Source: Himantopus leucocephalus
Taxonomy: Eukaryota; Chordata; Aves; Charadriiformes; Recurvirostridae
DNA: 64,000 nucleotides
NCBI GenBank assembly: GCA_003993805.1
Contig: RSEF01000001.1
Coordinates: 96,749,434 to 96,813,433, forward strand
Direction of reading: 5' to 3'
Below are positions 36,731 through 50,397 of this stretch, piece by piece. A program made the translations under genes and the position numbers. Every line of letters begins with the position of its first letter. The stretch's first letter is position 1. Below the pieces are notes generated by a model. It was not told where the DNA came from. It saw nothing but the letters and a program-made list of their open reading frames with translations, and did not search any database.

Positions 36731-36915
36731 CTAAGCCAGTGTATGTCCCCAGGCAAGCCGCGATCCCATGACAAACTCTAGCACGACACTGCCGTCTGGA
36801 CTCTGGATAGGTGTTCTTGGTATAGGGACATTTTGCATGCTTCTTTCAAGGTTGTGTTTTAGAGGAGCCAGATAACTTGCAGGAAGAGATGTCCCAGAAA
36901 AATCTTTCGGGTCTT
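36731..36915 (-). other. exon-like block A, minus strand
   Basis: On the minus strand a strong acceptor (cattttttcctgtttacag, ending at 36916) opens a frame of about 61 codons with EDPKDFSGTSLPASYLAPL, NVPIPRTPIQSPDG and a TAG at 36731-36733, 12 bases before the CR1 tail. Proline, serine and charged residues are spread as in a real cytoplasmic or linker region. I do not recognise a family. It could be the last exon of an unseen minus-strand gene whose 3' UTR was hit by CR1, or a chance frame behind a chance acceptor. Confidence 0.25.
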
Positions 36916-37243
36916 CTGTAAACAGGAAAAAATGACACAAACGTCTTTTTACAATAGCATTTGAAATATAAGTATTTTAAAAAACATTTTAAAAATTGGT
37001 TGCAATGGGTAGAAAGCATAACACTGTGCTTCTTATCAGAAATATGGAAGGGAAATGGGTTTTCTCACCTGATCATTCAAGTTATGTGTTGTGCTTTGCA
37101 TATGATATATCTGAGGATAGCTCGAAAGGCCTCAGTGTAGCAGCACCTTTAAGCCCAGGAATCTTCTCACTTACCTTAGATATGCCGGGTCAAGCAGTAG
37201 CTTTCTTTCTTGCTCTGAGTTATATATAGATACGGGTGCTCAC

Positions 37244-37374
37244 TCCCATGACAGACACTGACAGATCTGCCTTAGTTAATACAAAATAAGTTACTGTGTC
37301 CAATTGCTGAACTTCAAAGGACACGGAAGCAGGATCTGTCTGGTTCTTCAGTTCTGGAATCACTATAAATTTCA
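37244..37374 (-). other. exon-like block B, minus strand
   Basis: Upstream of block A on the same strand, a frame begins after an aatcag acceptor at 37375 and reads KFIVIPELKNQTDPASVSF then EVQQLDTVTYFVLTKADL, up to a possible GA|GTGAGC donor at 37243. The pattern of alternating hydrophobic residues and an N-glycosylation site (NQT) looks like an extracellular beta-sandwich. The acceptor lacks a good pyrimidine tract, and the simplest splice to block A would change its frame, so the two may not belong together. Family unknown. Confidence 0.25.
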
Positions 37375-37379
37375 CTGAT

Positions 37380-40300
37380 TTTTTTTTTACCAAAGAAAAT
37401 TACAAAAGTCTGTTTAAGGAAAAAACAGAAGACTTCCATTTATTTTTTCCTTAAAAGGAAAAAGCAATATTTATCTAACCCTGAATACTTCCCTGACTTC
37501 TTCCTGTGCATTTTGTAGGTCTGTTCTCAGAACGTACAAATAACTTGAGTAATTTGGTTGCTTCTGGGCACACTATGGGTATTCAAAATCTTCATCACTT
37601 TTATAACTTATCTTTTTTTCCTTAAGAACATCTGCTGCCTTGGGTAACAGAAGAAGTGCTGGTTTTGCTCTAGGCTGAAGAGATGAAGAATGTCACACCC
37701 CTGTTTTTAATAATTGTGACCTGGTTTGCCTTCTATGTCTGCATGTTCATCCCCCAAGCAATATGCAAATAGAAATAGGAACTTGAAACTTAAGAACTTG
37801 ATTGCTCTGAACTTAGAGCCAACAAACCCAAGATTTTTCATTGTCTCTTTTTCTTCTCCAACAGAGTTTCACAACTTAGGGACCTGAAATGACAAAAAGA
37901 ATCAACTGTGTTTTGATATGTCAAAAATAGCTAATCATAAGTACATGCAAACATTTCTTGTGATTCATGGTAACCATTTTAATTATTATTTTATTATCGT
38001 TATTCCTAATTATTTTATAATTCTTATTACCCCAATAATAAGGATGCTGTTGGCATCCTTGAGCAAAGTAATTATTTGAACCCAAGTCAATAGCCTCCCT
38101 CCTTTCGCAGTTCCTTCCTGAATGTCTTACAAGTGAGTGTTTGAGCCCTGAGTTTGGGTGCTAGGTAGCTGGATCTCTGTGTGCATTAGAGGTGGTCCAA
38201 GGGGAAAAGGTGCAGTGATGGAGAAACCCTGTGGAAGTGATGCCAGAGCAGAGGTGTGGGTCATGCTGAGTACTGCTACTCCTGCATCCATCTGTCATGG
38301 AGCCAAGTCACTGGGTTTGGCCACAGACCTTTGCCAGTTAGGATGGAGTACCTGACCAAGCTGCTGGACTCTCACCAGCAGAGGAAAAAATGGCGTCACT
38401 GGACCCTCTGTGTCTCCTAGGCTTTGCTCCTTCTTGGAACAAAGAAACAATGCTGCAACTGTGACCAAGGAGGGCTGTCCTGGCTCAGTTTGAGCACCAT
38501 AGTCCTGCAGAGGAAGATGGAAAGACCAGCGCAAGATTGCTGCCTGCCTTTCTCTCCATGGAGTGGTAGGCCTCCTGCCCTGCACTGGCAGTTTTAAATC
38601 ACTAATTTGGGGATTTACCATGGAACAGGAGCCTGAACTCATCATGTTTAGAGTGGAAACCAGCAGCCCAGTGCAGGCCCTGGTGTGGACAGGGGAGCAT
38701 TGCAGGACATCTGTGGATAAACGAGATAAACAGAGGATGAAGATGTACTTTCTGCCCTGAAGAGTTCGCAATCTACGTACAACAAATGAGAAAACAGTGG
38801 TGTAGAGGAAAGTAAACAGAAATGAGCCAGGATAGACTCCAGAAGCCATGGGAGTTTATGTGGAGAGCCCTGCTGGTGTCTCTTTGCTGTGCCCTCTGCA
38901 GGTGTGGGTCTCACCCCACCCCGCCCCAGGTCAGTGCCACCACAGCTGTGGGGTAAAAGACTTGTGCATATTGCAGAGTATATATTTCTGCGTTGCTACT
39001 CAAGTGCTGCACTGATGGAAACAATCTGATATGTTTTGTTTGGTGTTTCAGTCACAAACACAGACCAGCAAGAGCCTCCATTCTTGCAGGGAAGTCTGGG
39101 ATGGAGCAGGGCATTGCAGATGCTCTGAGCAGCTCCCACCAGTGCATGCGAGAGCTCGTCAGCAGCATCAAGCTCAAACCTCCTCCTCAGCCCAGGAGGA
39201 CCTTCTGGCAGTGGGCCCTCTCAGGGCTGCTCAGGGGTGGGGATGGGAGTTGAGGGGTGTGTCTCAAAGAACATCCTGCACAGAGCTGCTGGCAGCAGCA
39301 GTCTGGGGGAAAATGTCACTCAGCGTCTTGGACAAGTGCCTTTGAGTTGTGAAGGAGCTTTCATCTTGGGTACATAACATTGTCAGCAAAGCCTGTGGGG
39401 CAAGGTCTGCATCCCAGCTGCTGCCAATGTTCCAACTTTCCTTCCCTGTCTTCCTAGTGCAGCCTTTTAGGGCATCATGAGACTATTCTCAAGGCATGGC
39501 TCAGTTCAGGAATTGCCCAGGTGTTTCCTTACTCCTCAGTCCCCTTGCTAGCATTTGGCTGCACCCTCAGCCTGTACCTCTTGTCCTCAGCCCTCCAGAT
39601 TCTTCCCCTGGCTCTCTCTTCTCCTGTCCTCACTCAGGGAAGAATATTTATTCCGTAAATGTAACCAAGGGTTAGGAAATTCTTCTGTACAGCCAACGTA
39701 AATCTGTTCTTTCCCATGTAACCTTTGTCTTCCTGTGCTCCACTTATATGTTTTCGTTCTTTTGACTAGATCATGGCAATTTTCTGTAAGAGACAGCGGG
39801 CTCCTGCAGAGGAGCAGATGTAGCCATTGGGCAATTAGTAGTCAACAAATGATAGCAAAAAGCAGGGATGTGGTGAGCTTGGGGGGATTATAGCTATTTG
39901 CACAGCATGGAGCCTAATAAGGCAGGACCTGGTAAATCCTGTCATCCCAAAATATTTTGTGCTGGGATAGCCCCAGAGTCTCTGCCTCTGTGGCATGTCT
40001 TGGCTGCAAACCAGATAATCTGTCTGCTGACAGCAGAGAAGTGTTTTTTTTTTTCTTTCTCTCAGCAGAGAGAAACATGCTATCATAACATGTTAGAGCC
40101 ATGTTCTTTTCTGTATTGCTGCACCAGCTTAGGTGGAGGAAACTTAGTTTATTAAGAAACTGCTAGGCTTAGCTCTGTGAGTTTCTTCCCACTATCAGTT
40201 CTAGGATAAGAAGACGTAATTCTTATGTTTTTATCTGTTGAGCAAAAGGCCCATATGCAATAGAGGGCTCTGGTGAGTGATTGGTGTCCTACCTCAGAAA

Positions 40301-41337
40301 GGAAGAATACACTTTAGTGAGAAGGAACGTCATAATTACTTAGCTCTAGTTTATTTAAGAACACAATGGGTGTTAATGGACTTCCTATGCTGATTAAATC
40401 CTATCATAGCTTTCTTGAGGTAGTATTACACGCAGTGAATTACAGAGGTAATTCACGTGCCATTTTAAAGTAGTTTCTTTTACATTTCTGTAAAAAAGCA
40501 ATTATTCATTTTTTAATGCAATGAAAATTGTAAAAGGTCATGTGGCATTCAAATTAATAAATTTTCCTTGAGAATAAAATTGTAAGATTTGCCACCTGTT
40601 CCACATTTAGTTAGGCTTTCTCTGTTTGTTTGCAGTCCTCTGGGCCTGTGTGCTCCAACCCTCTGTGGATCAGCAGGCTCTTTCCTTTCCTGCTTCCCTC
40701 GATGTATTTCCTGGACACGGTTTCTGTGTTTCTTACCCTTGTGAGTCTCTGCAGCCCTGTGGACCAACACTGAAATCTCAGTGGTCTGTCTGCTCCCACT
40801 TCTCCGCGTGGGTCCTCTGGGGATTCAGTGTAACTTTCTAAGGCATGTGATAAGTTCATACTGTAGGCAGGCTTTGCACAAGGCTTAAAAATATCCTAAA
40901 ATTATTAGAAAGCATTTTGTTATAAATTATTTTCTAATAAAGAAATAAAGACATTCAAACCAAAAGATGTACCCTGCTTGCCTTCCATTCCCTGGTTTCC
41001 TCTCTCTTCTGATTTTTTTTTTCCCCAGGCAATCAGAACAAAGACTTCTCTCAAAAGACCCTTTCTGAAGAAAGGTGACCCCACTTCAGACTTACCCCAC
41101 CTCAGCTTGCCTTTTGTGGTCTTGCTAGGTTTCATGGTTACATTGAGTGTCATACAGAAGTCTGTTAATCTTTTGCTCTCCCCTAACTTCTTATGCCTCA
41201 ACGTTATGCATCAACATTAAATTTGTTACATGGTGTTGGGGACAATTTTGGGATCCTATATGGTATCTGGTGCAGATGTGCTGTGTACCTCTTTCACCAG
41301 GTGTCCTGCTTGCTTGCCATTGCAGGGGATTCAAAGG
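37380..41337. other. no supportable gene; GC-richer patch 38.1-39.7 kb
   Basis: From 38.1 to 39.7 kb GC content and CpG rise. Frames there include 184 codons on the minus strand (38849-38295) and 86 on plus (38993-39253, with the proline-rich KPPPQPRRTFWQWA), neither recognised. Two overlapping minus frames lie at 40549-40859. A G/C-rich patch could be an old pseudogene or a repeat I cannot name. The rest is AT-rich. Confidence 0.4.
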
Positions 41338-41446
41338 ATCTTTCCATGACTATCATCCTTGACGACCACCTTTCTTTTCTGCTGTCTAGGGNATCTTTCC
41401 ATGACTATCATCCTTGACGACCACCTTTCTTTTCTGCTGTCTAGGG
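41338..41446. repeat. 54-bp exact duplication around a single N
   Basis: Bases 41338-41391 and 41393-41446 are identical over 54 bases and separated only by one unknown base (41392). This is what an unmerged contig overlap looks like when a scaffolder inserts a minimum gap, so I read it as an assembly artefact and not as biology. Confidence 0.95.
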
Positions 41447-44400
41447 CAGTTTTCAGTTTATAAAACATGTCAGCAGCCATTTCCAGCCAATTGTCTGCAG
41501 TGCACAAATTGTTTGGTCAAAATAAATTCCGTTTTTCCTTGGGCAGAAAGCCCCTGAGAAAGCCATGGTCTCATGTCTAGGAGCCTGTGCTGTGCTTGGT
41601 CCCTTTCCAAACATCTTGTCAGGCTCAGGTCAGCTCCTTTTCTCTCCTGGAGTGCAGAATGTAGTCCTGTTGCAAAAAGGAATTAATTTCTGATCCTTCT
41701 CCCTGGGTATCCAGAAGACCTTTCTGCCCTCAAGCCAAGCTAGTGTGCCAGAGCTTCACATCCCAGAAACCCTCTCTTCTGCTGGTGTGCCAAGGAGACA
41801 GAGCTCAGCAGCTGTTTTTCTCTGTGTTACTGTGTCTTGCTTTGCTTTCAGCATCACTCTCTTCCCCTTCTTCAGCTTGGCTACAGAGCATTACAACAAT
41901 GTCTGGAAGATTAATTAGGTCTCTGCAGTGCACGGCTTACAGGCTGCCTTCCACTCTTTCCTGATGGCACATTGGAGGCCCTACCATGTGATAAGCCTGG
42001 CCTAAAATGTCCACAGGACAGAAACATTGAAGCCCTGTTACCAAGATTAGTTGTGAAAATATATCAGCTGAATAATTTCATCTATTTTTCGAGTAAGTCC
42101 TGGAAGGTTGCCTGTAGTGTATGCACATTGTATATGAAGCATCACATTAATAAACCAAGCAAAACTAGATTAGCATCAGAAGCTTGAGGAGAAATATCAA
42201 CTTTAATACTTCTTCATGTATTCAAAGGATTGGCGCGTAGTTGTTCCTACTGTCACATGTTATATTTCTGCTGAATTTCAACAGAAATTGAAATGACCCT
42301 TAATATCACAGCTTTGCTAGGAAGGGAGAAGAACCGGATGGATTGGAGAGGACAATGTGTTGTAAAGGATATAGGAATCATCGGAGTGCAAAGTCCTGCT
42401 GCAGAGTAAGTGAAAACTTGCATGTCCTTTTCACGTGACAATTCGAGCTACCACTTTTTTCTAGGCTTTAACAAGAGGCTCATTTCAAGGGGTGAAATCT
42501 TGACCCCACTGTAGTTGAAGACAAAATGCTCATTGTCTTTGATGGAGGTAGTTTTTCTCTTCAGGGACTTGCATGGACGTTGCAGGCCATGTCCAGCTTC
42601 TGCTTTTTCAGAAATGAAACTTGTACTAGTCTTTGTAAATCATTTAGTACCTTTCAAATTCACACCCTACTACCTGCAAATCCAGTTGTCATAGGGCATC
42701 TGAAAACACTGGAGCCAAAATCATTAGTGGTTTTAAAAAATCTTGACATAATTTTTTTCTTTTTGCATACTCTCCTTTTGGCATATTCCATATAGAGAAC
42801 AAGACTGCACACAGCTGTCCTTAATTACCACAAATTATTTAAAAGCACCCGGATCTATTGCTTTACATAGTCCCGTGTAGATAAGCATTTTTTTGTTTAT
42901 TCTAGTAGTCAGAATAAAATTTACAAAAACTATTTTTTTTTTGTTGGTTTTTTTTTCCTCTGGCAACAAACAACCACAATTTCAACACTGATTTTTCACT
43001 TATTTATGAAACTTTAGATTGTGTTTGAAATATTTATGCTACAAGTCACATAGTAATTAGTCACCCCATTCCACAATCTTTTCAGAAGTGTTGTTTGCAG
43101 AAAATGAGCAAAGCTTGTCTGGTGAGCCTCCACGTAAGGATGTGAGGCACACTGCTGGCTCGCCTGAAAAACCTCTCCGATCGAATGGTCTCTTCTACTG
43201 TTTACAGCCTGGTGTGAGCTGTGCAGCACCAGCCTTCTCTAACAAGCTCTTATCTCTGCAGATAAGTGAGAGAGAAAGGAAAACATGTCAGGTGGCTCGG
43301 CTCACAGGTTTTAAAAATGAAATAAACCTTAAGACTGAGGATAAGTGGAAAGAAGGTGAGAGAGGGAAAGAACTCATTTTTTTCCAGCGCTAGAGAAAAC
43401 AGATTGATCGTTTCTTGGTTATATTTGTTCAGCCAATTTATTTAGGTGTCTTCTCAGGTGTAGCACAAAACCATTGGCCAGATATAGTAAGAAATGGACT
43501 TCGTTAAAAAGAAATAAATAAAAAATGAAGTTATTTTGGCTGTGTAATTACACAGGCCAGAAATGAAAGTGAAAAATAAGGTAAGATTGCTGAATGGAAA
43601 CTTTCTATATGTTTTTGATTACCTTGCCTAAACAGCTCTTCAGATTATCCTGATTCCTAGGCCAATTTGCATTGAATTTGCAGAAAGAATTTATGAGGTA
43701 CTGTCTCATCTCTAGGCTGGTGTTTCACATATTTTCATTAGGCACACTGCATTTTGATAGGAACATTGTCTCTTGGAGAAACTCCCTTCCCTTTCTGAAC
43801 TGTATGCCTCTGATGACAGGCACAATGCACACAATTTTTAGATACAGTTATAAATCAACAGTATATTGCTCATTGTTTCACTATAAGGTAAAAATGCTGT
43901 TGATTTTATTTTTTTCCCTTCACCCATTCTTTTCTGTTCTTTTGGCTCTCAACACACATTTCGGCATTAGCTGATTCTCCCTGTGACCATCTTCCCCTTT
44001 GCCCATGCAGGTTTTTTCTTAGGTCTCCTCACTTGGATGTGCTGTGATTCCTTTCTCTACCATGCTGTCCAGAGACCCGCGTGTCTTTGGTACTACGGCG
44101 GTGGCTTTCTTCCTATTCTAACCTGCAATGCCTAACTAGCACCCCTTTTTTATACAGCTTGTTGCTATACAGACTGAAGTAATTTTTTGTGTTTTGTCTT
44201 TTTTGCACAGAGTGGTCCTGGCCTGTGAGTGTGGCACCGTAGCTGCCACAACAGAGTAGTTGTATTGTTGTTATGAATGCTTTACGTTGATTAGGGTTTT
44301 AGTAAAAGACTTGAGACAGTAGCTCAGAAAATTGTGATGTCAGAGCCAGTCCTATCTTGCAAGTGACATCTGAAGTAACACTCTTAAAGCAAATGCTTTA

Positions 44401-46896
44401 GTTCATTTGTTGTCAGTGGAGCAAAGTTACGATCTTTGCAACTGCCAGAGGCAGGACCTCCTGCACTTGATAGCTAAGCTTAAGCTGACACCAGATTTCA
44501 CTGGAATCCTTCAATAGCACCCACCTCTCCATCAATTAGAGCAGTTAGGCTTGTACTTATACTGCTCCATCAGGCTTGTACAATTAGATCTGCAAGAGAG
44601 CCAAGTCAGAGAGGTTTGGTCTGAGCTGGGTTTTCAAAAGAGTTTCATACTGTGTTGGGTACAAGCACAGTCTGAAAGACTCCCCATGTAGGGTAGAGGT
44701 TCCCAGTTTATAAGAAGCTTCTGTTCAACAGTTGTAAATTCCAAGAGATCTAATCTCTTCTGCTTTAATGTGGCCACTAAATTTATTTTTCTGCTTGCTA
44801 AGATATTAATAAATATTAATTAATGTATATTCACCTTGGACTCTTGGGCCAGCACTGACTTCTTCCAGATCTTACCTTCTTTCTAATCATATTCTTCTCT
44901 CCGTGACCTCTCTGGATCTCAGCTCAGAGTTTCACAGTTGGAACATCTTGTACATTTGTACACGAATAAAGCAATACTTACGTACTTTACAGCTAAGCCA
45001 TGAACTCTAGTAACCAAGGTTTTTCTGAAAGCTTGCAATTTGAACAAGGAAATGTCAGCATGATTTGCATTTTCTATTGAATCAACATAATCCAAGATAA
45101 AGTAAAATCAATTTAGCAAGGTTTTTAATACCTGCCGGGCTTAAAATATTTAAAGATATTATTTCTGGTTGACTGATTCCTCTCCATGGGCATTTCAAGT
45201 CTGTTTAGAATACATAAAATGTGTATGCATCTCAAATAATGCCTAAAATTATATGGCTTAAATCCAGCTGGTTTTATATATAATGTAATCAAATAAAAAA
45301 GACTGAAAGATCAAAGGGTGCTATAAAAGCATGGACTCATTCAGCCTTACAAATGAAAAGTTATAGACACCCAACCTAGAGAGATATACCTAATTTCTTT
45401 AAGGTTTATATGTCCATGGAAGTTACCTGTAAAGTCACCAAAGAAGATTTAAGGTATCTGAGTTTAATTAGCTGGATGAAAAATACTGTTTCTTGTACTT
45501 TCATAGCAGTTTCATGTGGAAACAACATTGTTTTAGATAGATACACTGTCACTGTTAATGGCAGGTTTCATTGGTTTAAGTGGTGTGAAGATTCTTCCTC
45601 TGCTCTCATTATTTTTCCGGTGAAACAACTGTTAATGGCCCAGGTGAAAAAAAGCTCCTTCTTTCCAATATCTGGCTGTGTCATATACAAATTAGTGGTA
45701 AGGAAACAAAAACAAAGGAAAAAGGAAAGGAAAGGCAGTGAAATCAGCTAAAATGTAATATTAGAAAAATGTAGATAGTAAGGTACAGCTGAATTATTTA
45801 CATGAAATCAGAATTTTGCTTGCATTTACATACATGAGCATGAAAATTTATATTGAGTGGGAAAGAATTGCTTCACATCTAAGCTTTTCAGAAAACAGAG
45901 AGTGAATCTAAGAACTGATCTCAAGGTGAAGCTTTTCTTGGAACAACATCCATGAAAGGCATGACCAATTTGGGAAACCCAACTGTGGGAAATTGTCACT
46001 GACCAAAAGCCAAATTGATGGAGAGAGCAGCAACTTGACTGACAAAGACCAAAAGGCATCCTATGAAATTTAAAAGTCTAAGGAGGCTTTGGTCAATTTG
46101 GATCTTGTCTGGATCTATTATATGAACTATGAGAAATCAAGTAGCTGAGGTGACAGCAGGTGCTCCAATAAATTAATTGTACACCATAGTTCATCAAAAT
46201 GGGTTATCCCAAGGTGTAGGATGAAATACTGAGTCCAGAGAACTGTAGACTTGTGAAAGCTCAAGGACTGTGACATTTGACTGACCTCTGTGTCTCCATA
46301 GTCTTGTGGAAACTTTTATTTCAATACTTTCTAGGGCTTGACCTGTCTGATTTGTACCAATTACACATCAGAGGCCAACATACTGCAAAAACATTTCACT
46401 GGCTTTTACCACCAATATTTGGAAGGAGCAAGCAGTGGAAATGTAAAATGCATCTGGGCAATGTTTGTGGCTGGATTTCAGGCAGGGATCCATAAAGAGT
46501 TCTTGTATGGATTTCCAGAGCTGGACTATTAGGGCTCGGAACTCTTGAGATTTGTGATGCATGGTCATAAAGGAACATTATAACAGGAGAGCTTTTAATC
46601 TGATTTCACACCTTAGGAGAAGGTGTAATAAACTCAGATGTATATTACGCTGTGGTGATCTAAATGTATGAAATAGGAGATAGGATCTGAGTACTTTTGG
46701 GTACTCAGATGAAAACCTAACTAGTCATAAAAGTCAATGAGGAAGAACTGGAGGCCAAGGTTTTGGTAATATTTTTTCACACACAGATTTTTTTTTTTTT
46801 CACATATCTGTGGAGACATGCTGGAAGAGTGGTCTTTTCCAACAGAACAATAAAGGCAGAATTTGCCCCAGTGGGCAGATTTGCTCAGGAACACAA
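41447..46896. other. no supportable gene
   Basis: Five and a half kilobases of AT-rich DNA. Frames of 100-113 codons (43088-43393, 43672-43974, 45410-45751, all plus) are open, but have lysine-rich or hydrophobic low-information content, and no splice context or family. Poly-T tracts near 42930 and 42950. Confidence 0.5.
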
Positions 46897-46911
46897 GGTA
46901 TAACTTGTATA

Positions 46912-46950
46912 ACCAAGTATAAACTTGGTATAACCAAGTGTGAACTTGGT
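46912..46950. repeat. twin short hairpins in a 21-bp tandem repeat
   Basis: Two perfect 7-base stems: accaagt (46912-46918), loop ataa, acttggt (46923-46929); and accaagt (46933-46939), loop gtga, acttggt (46944-46950). They are spaced 21 bases apart and sit in an imperfect tandem repeat from about 46897 to 46955. No gene is close enough to suggest a role. Confidence 0.9.
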
Positions 46951-46955
46951 GTGGC

Positions 46956-49900
46956 AAGAAAAACTCTTGAGATTGTTTAAATGGCACTACAATGTGACAG
47001 AAGGTTATCTTTTATCCAAAGTGGTGGCTCAGACCATCGTAGCTGGGTCAGTAAGTCCAGCCGGGACCAGCAGTGCCATCACTAGTCAGATATTAAAGGC
47101 AAACCTTCAGTGCAGTTTTAAAAACAAGAGTGTGTACCTACTCAGGCAGTGAGAACTGAGTAAGCTTTCTGTTGCCAGAGAGGGGACAGGCAGGTTCTCT
47201 TTATCTGAGCTCACCCCCAGATCTGCTGATTTCCATTGCCAGAATGGCATAACAGCTTGGCCCTTGGAAGGAGATGACATATTGCTGGATTCTTCCTACT
47301 TCAAGTATTTAAGTGTCTTAGTGTTACATACAATACAACCACTGCATCTGCAATTCTTCGTGGTGCTCTGCTGCACTGATAGCTCTAAAATTATTTTACC
47401 CACTCACTTGAAATCCAGAAAACGGAATTTAACAGTAAACTGTACTTGCAGATAGAGTGAGATTGAGGGGAAAATGAAGGGAAGTGGACTATGCTGTCAA
47501 ACTTATCTTTGTGAAAGGGAAAATTGTCAAAGAATAGTTAACACACAATAAATTAGATAAAATGATACTGAAGATAGTATTTTGGAGTCAGAAAAGCATC
47601 ATTGTTTTAAGATGAATGCTGGCGCTGCAATAGTGAAATGCAAATTCTGGGCTTTGGCAGTTGTGCATCTCTGTTCAACTTGCCTAGACTTTTTTTCCAT
47701 GAACTAGTTGTTGTAGATTTATGGTGGGTTTTCTTTCTTGTGAAAAAAGGTTGTGGATTCAAGTAAAAGATACCTGATAACTTATCCCAAGACATATCAC
47801 AGAATAGCAGTGCTGAAGAGATCCGGACAAGAAGCATTAGGAAAAGCTGTTAGAGGCAAATTAAATCCTTGCCTCCCTGAGGCTGGTGGGAAAACTCTGT
47901 TGACTTGGGTCAGGACAAGATTTCTCTTTAACAATTAACATATAATACCCCCCAAATAACCCCTCTAAAAACCACGTTCTTAAAATATTCCTTGGTATTT
48001 TCCCTTTCTGTGCATTTGCATATCTTCAGCATATCTCCTGCATTTGGTCTACAATAATAGCACAAGGTTGAATGTAGGTTTTTGGGAGGCCCAGAAGACA
48101 AAGGGGAGTTAATCAAAAAAGTTTTGATCGCATTGCAACTGGAGTCAGGAGTCTTTCCATCAGCTTCCCTCAGTGAGATAAAACTGGCTCCATGCTGATG
48201 GGAAAAGCTACTTAAACAGCAAGTGTTAATTACATATGTGATTGATCATCAGTCCTACTTCACCGGGACCTTTACTGAGGTTTTGCAAATTCAGAGTGAA
48301 GAAATCTTGTTTCAGTGTTTACTTCAGTGAAGGGGTCCTTGTTACTGTATCAAGAAGGCAGGTTTTGGAATTCTGGGTCTCTTAGAGCTTAGAAATTATG
48401 CAGTTCTTAGAAATAATTTATTTTTCACCCCAGGTATATTTTAAATGAAATTATTTTGGAAACTGAAATTAATTTGAAGTTTTCATCACTTTTACCCAAT
48501 GAGGCTAGAAGTGTGATGTTTCAAAAGGAATACTGACAGAATTTGGCTCTGAAACTTAAAATGTAGCTTATAACATTCCTCAGGTATTATTTCATCTAGC
48601 ATTTGGAAGCTAATAAATCTTTTTAACAGCAAAACTTTTCTTCTGAAATTACCAAGAGATCTGAAAAAAAGGGCATTTCCAAACACATTGATTTAGCTGC
48701 TGGAGAGTCTCTTCATTGGGTCATTACTGCCAGGAACAAGATGCTATTGTGTTGACTTGGAGTCATGGCAGGAGAACATAACAAAGATGAAATTTCAAGT
48801 TCTGTGTCACACATGTTGGCTGCAAAGTTTTAGACTTTTAGGAAGGGGATACTTCTGTCTTCTGTTTTTCACATTGCCTCTTGTCCACCTACTTCTGAAT
48901 TTGTTTGGTGAATGGTTTTTAAAACTATTTTGCCTCTTTCTATGAAAGAAGCACAGAATATGCAATAGTTAACTTTACTCAAATCAGTATTGTGGTGAAT
49001 TAGGTCATCATTCTGCTGTTTTGGTGGAAAGCTAGCTAAAACCGTAAGTACTTAACCTAAAGCCCAGTGAGCTTCCCCAGAGAGGAAGCTGGATGCTGAA
49101 ATTTGAAAAATTATGTTTATTAATTAGTAGGCTTAAAAATGCAATTTAAAGAAAGTTCAGGGCTCGCTGTATAAAGTTGAGCTTTTAAATCTGAAAGAAG
49201 TATCTAAAACATTACATTTTCATGGCAGTAGGAAATGCATAACAGCTATACTTGTGTAAATCAGGTTGCTTTTTCAGTATCTCAGATTGGATGTGTGATT
49301 CTTGGCTTCACTTGAAAAGTATTATGACCAAAAATCTCTCAAATTCCCACATAATAATAGATGGAATGAGTTTATTCTTCCCTGTTGTAACTGATAAAAA
49401 TAACTGAGATGCTCTTACTGCGTAACACCCATGTGGTCTGCTCTTAGAAGTCCCTAAGCGTTACAGTCCCAAACACCATGACTGTCTCAAAGGCACTTTT
49501 GTACTGCAGCTCACCAGGCACAGAGGAGGACTGTGGGGTCTGCACCTCTGAGCTGGATGTGGGTCTGCAGCAGTAAATCTTGCTTGCATAACCTCAGTGT
49601 TGGGCAGTTTTGATGGGACTTCTTTCAATTCATAGCCGTGCAGTGCAAAGCTCCTCTAGTTACATGACAGTGGAACAGACCCCGCACTGGCGACCTGCCT
49701 CAGTGCTCTGCCTGACCTACGCTGCCAGTTGGTGTCTGCTGCAGCTGGGAGGTGTTTAAGGGTCTTTATAGGAGCAGCTGGCAGAGGGAGTGAGTCTTGC
49801 ACAGAGTTCATGAGGCTTGACACAAGTCTTATAGTATATGGCATGTGGCCTGCTAATGCCCTGATCAAGTCTATCTTTCTGGTCTGCTGTAAAGCTACAG

Positions 49901-50397
49901 AAATTGTCACAGAATCAGAATCGTTGTGTGAGCCAACTCAGGCAGGACACAGAAACAACCACAAAACCATGGATGAAAGACAAAGAACAAATTTAATCTC
50001 AATACCTTGCAAATTGGGGAATCTCTGAAGCAACACCAGGGCAGAGGGACATGAGCAGGGCATGCAGGCACAGCAGAGCAGGAGAAAGTCCTTGTTAGCA
50101 GGAGCATGTGAGCTCTGACTTGCTGTTCTCACCTGCTTTTCAAGGGTTCAAGCAGGCCTAGTTTTCCACTGTGCTTTGATCTTCAACAACAAGGCAGTGA
50201 TCTCATGTATGCTAGATAAGGTGTCCCTGAGTCCATCCCAGGCTTACATTACCTAAGTGCAGATGTTCTACTCGTGAGCACACAAGGTTGAACAACAATT
50301 AGTGTGATATATGCATTGTCCAGCACCCCAGGTGCAAGTCACTTCAGCGTGTTTACAATCCTCCTCGCCAATCTTCTGTTATTTTCCCACAATCGTC
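46956..50397. other. no supportable gene
   Basis: Frames of 60-99 codons only. 49440-50110 is less AT-rich and has overlapping frames on both strands (49729-50028 plus, 49910-49656 minus), none recognised. Confidence 0.5.

Noticed and set aside
38295..38849. 184-codon minus-strand frame
   Set aside because: Overlaps plus frames in a GC-richer patch; no motif, splice signal or family resemblance, so only mentioned in the region note.
45410..45751. 113-codon plus frame with several Cys and Trp, considered as an Ig-like V domain
   Set aside because: Cys and Trp spacing does not fit a V domain, no leader exon, no CASS/CAV end and no recombination signal.
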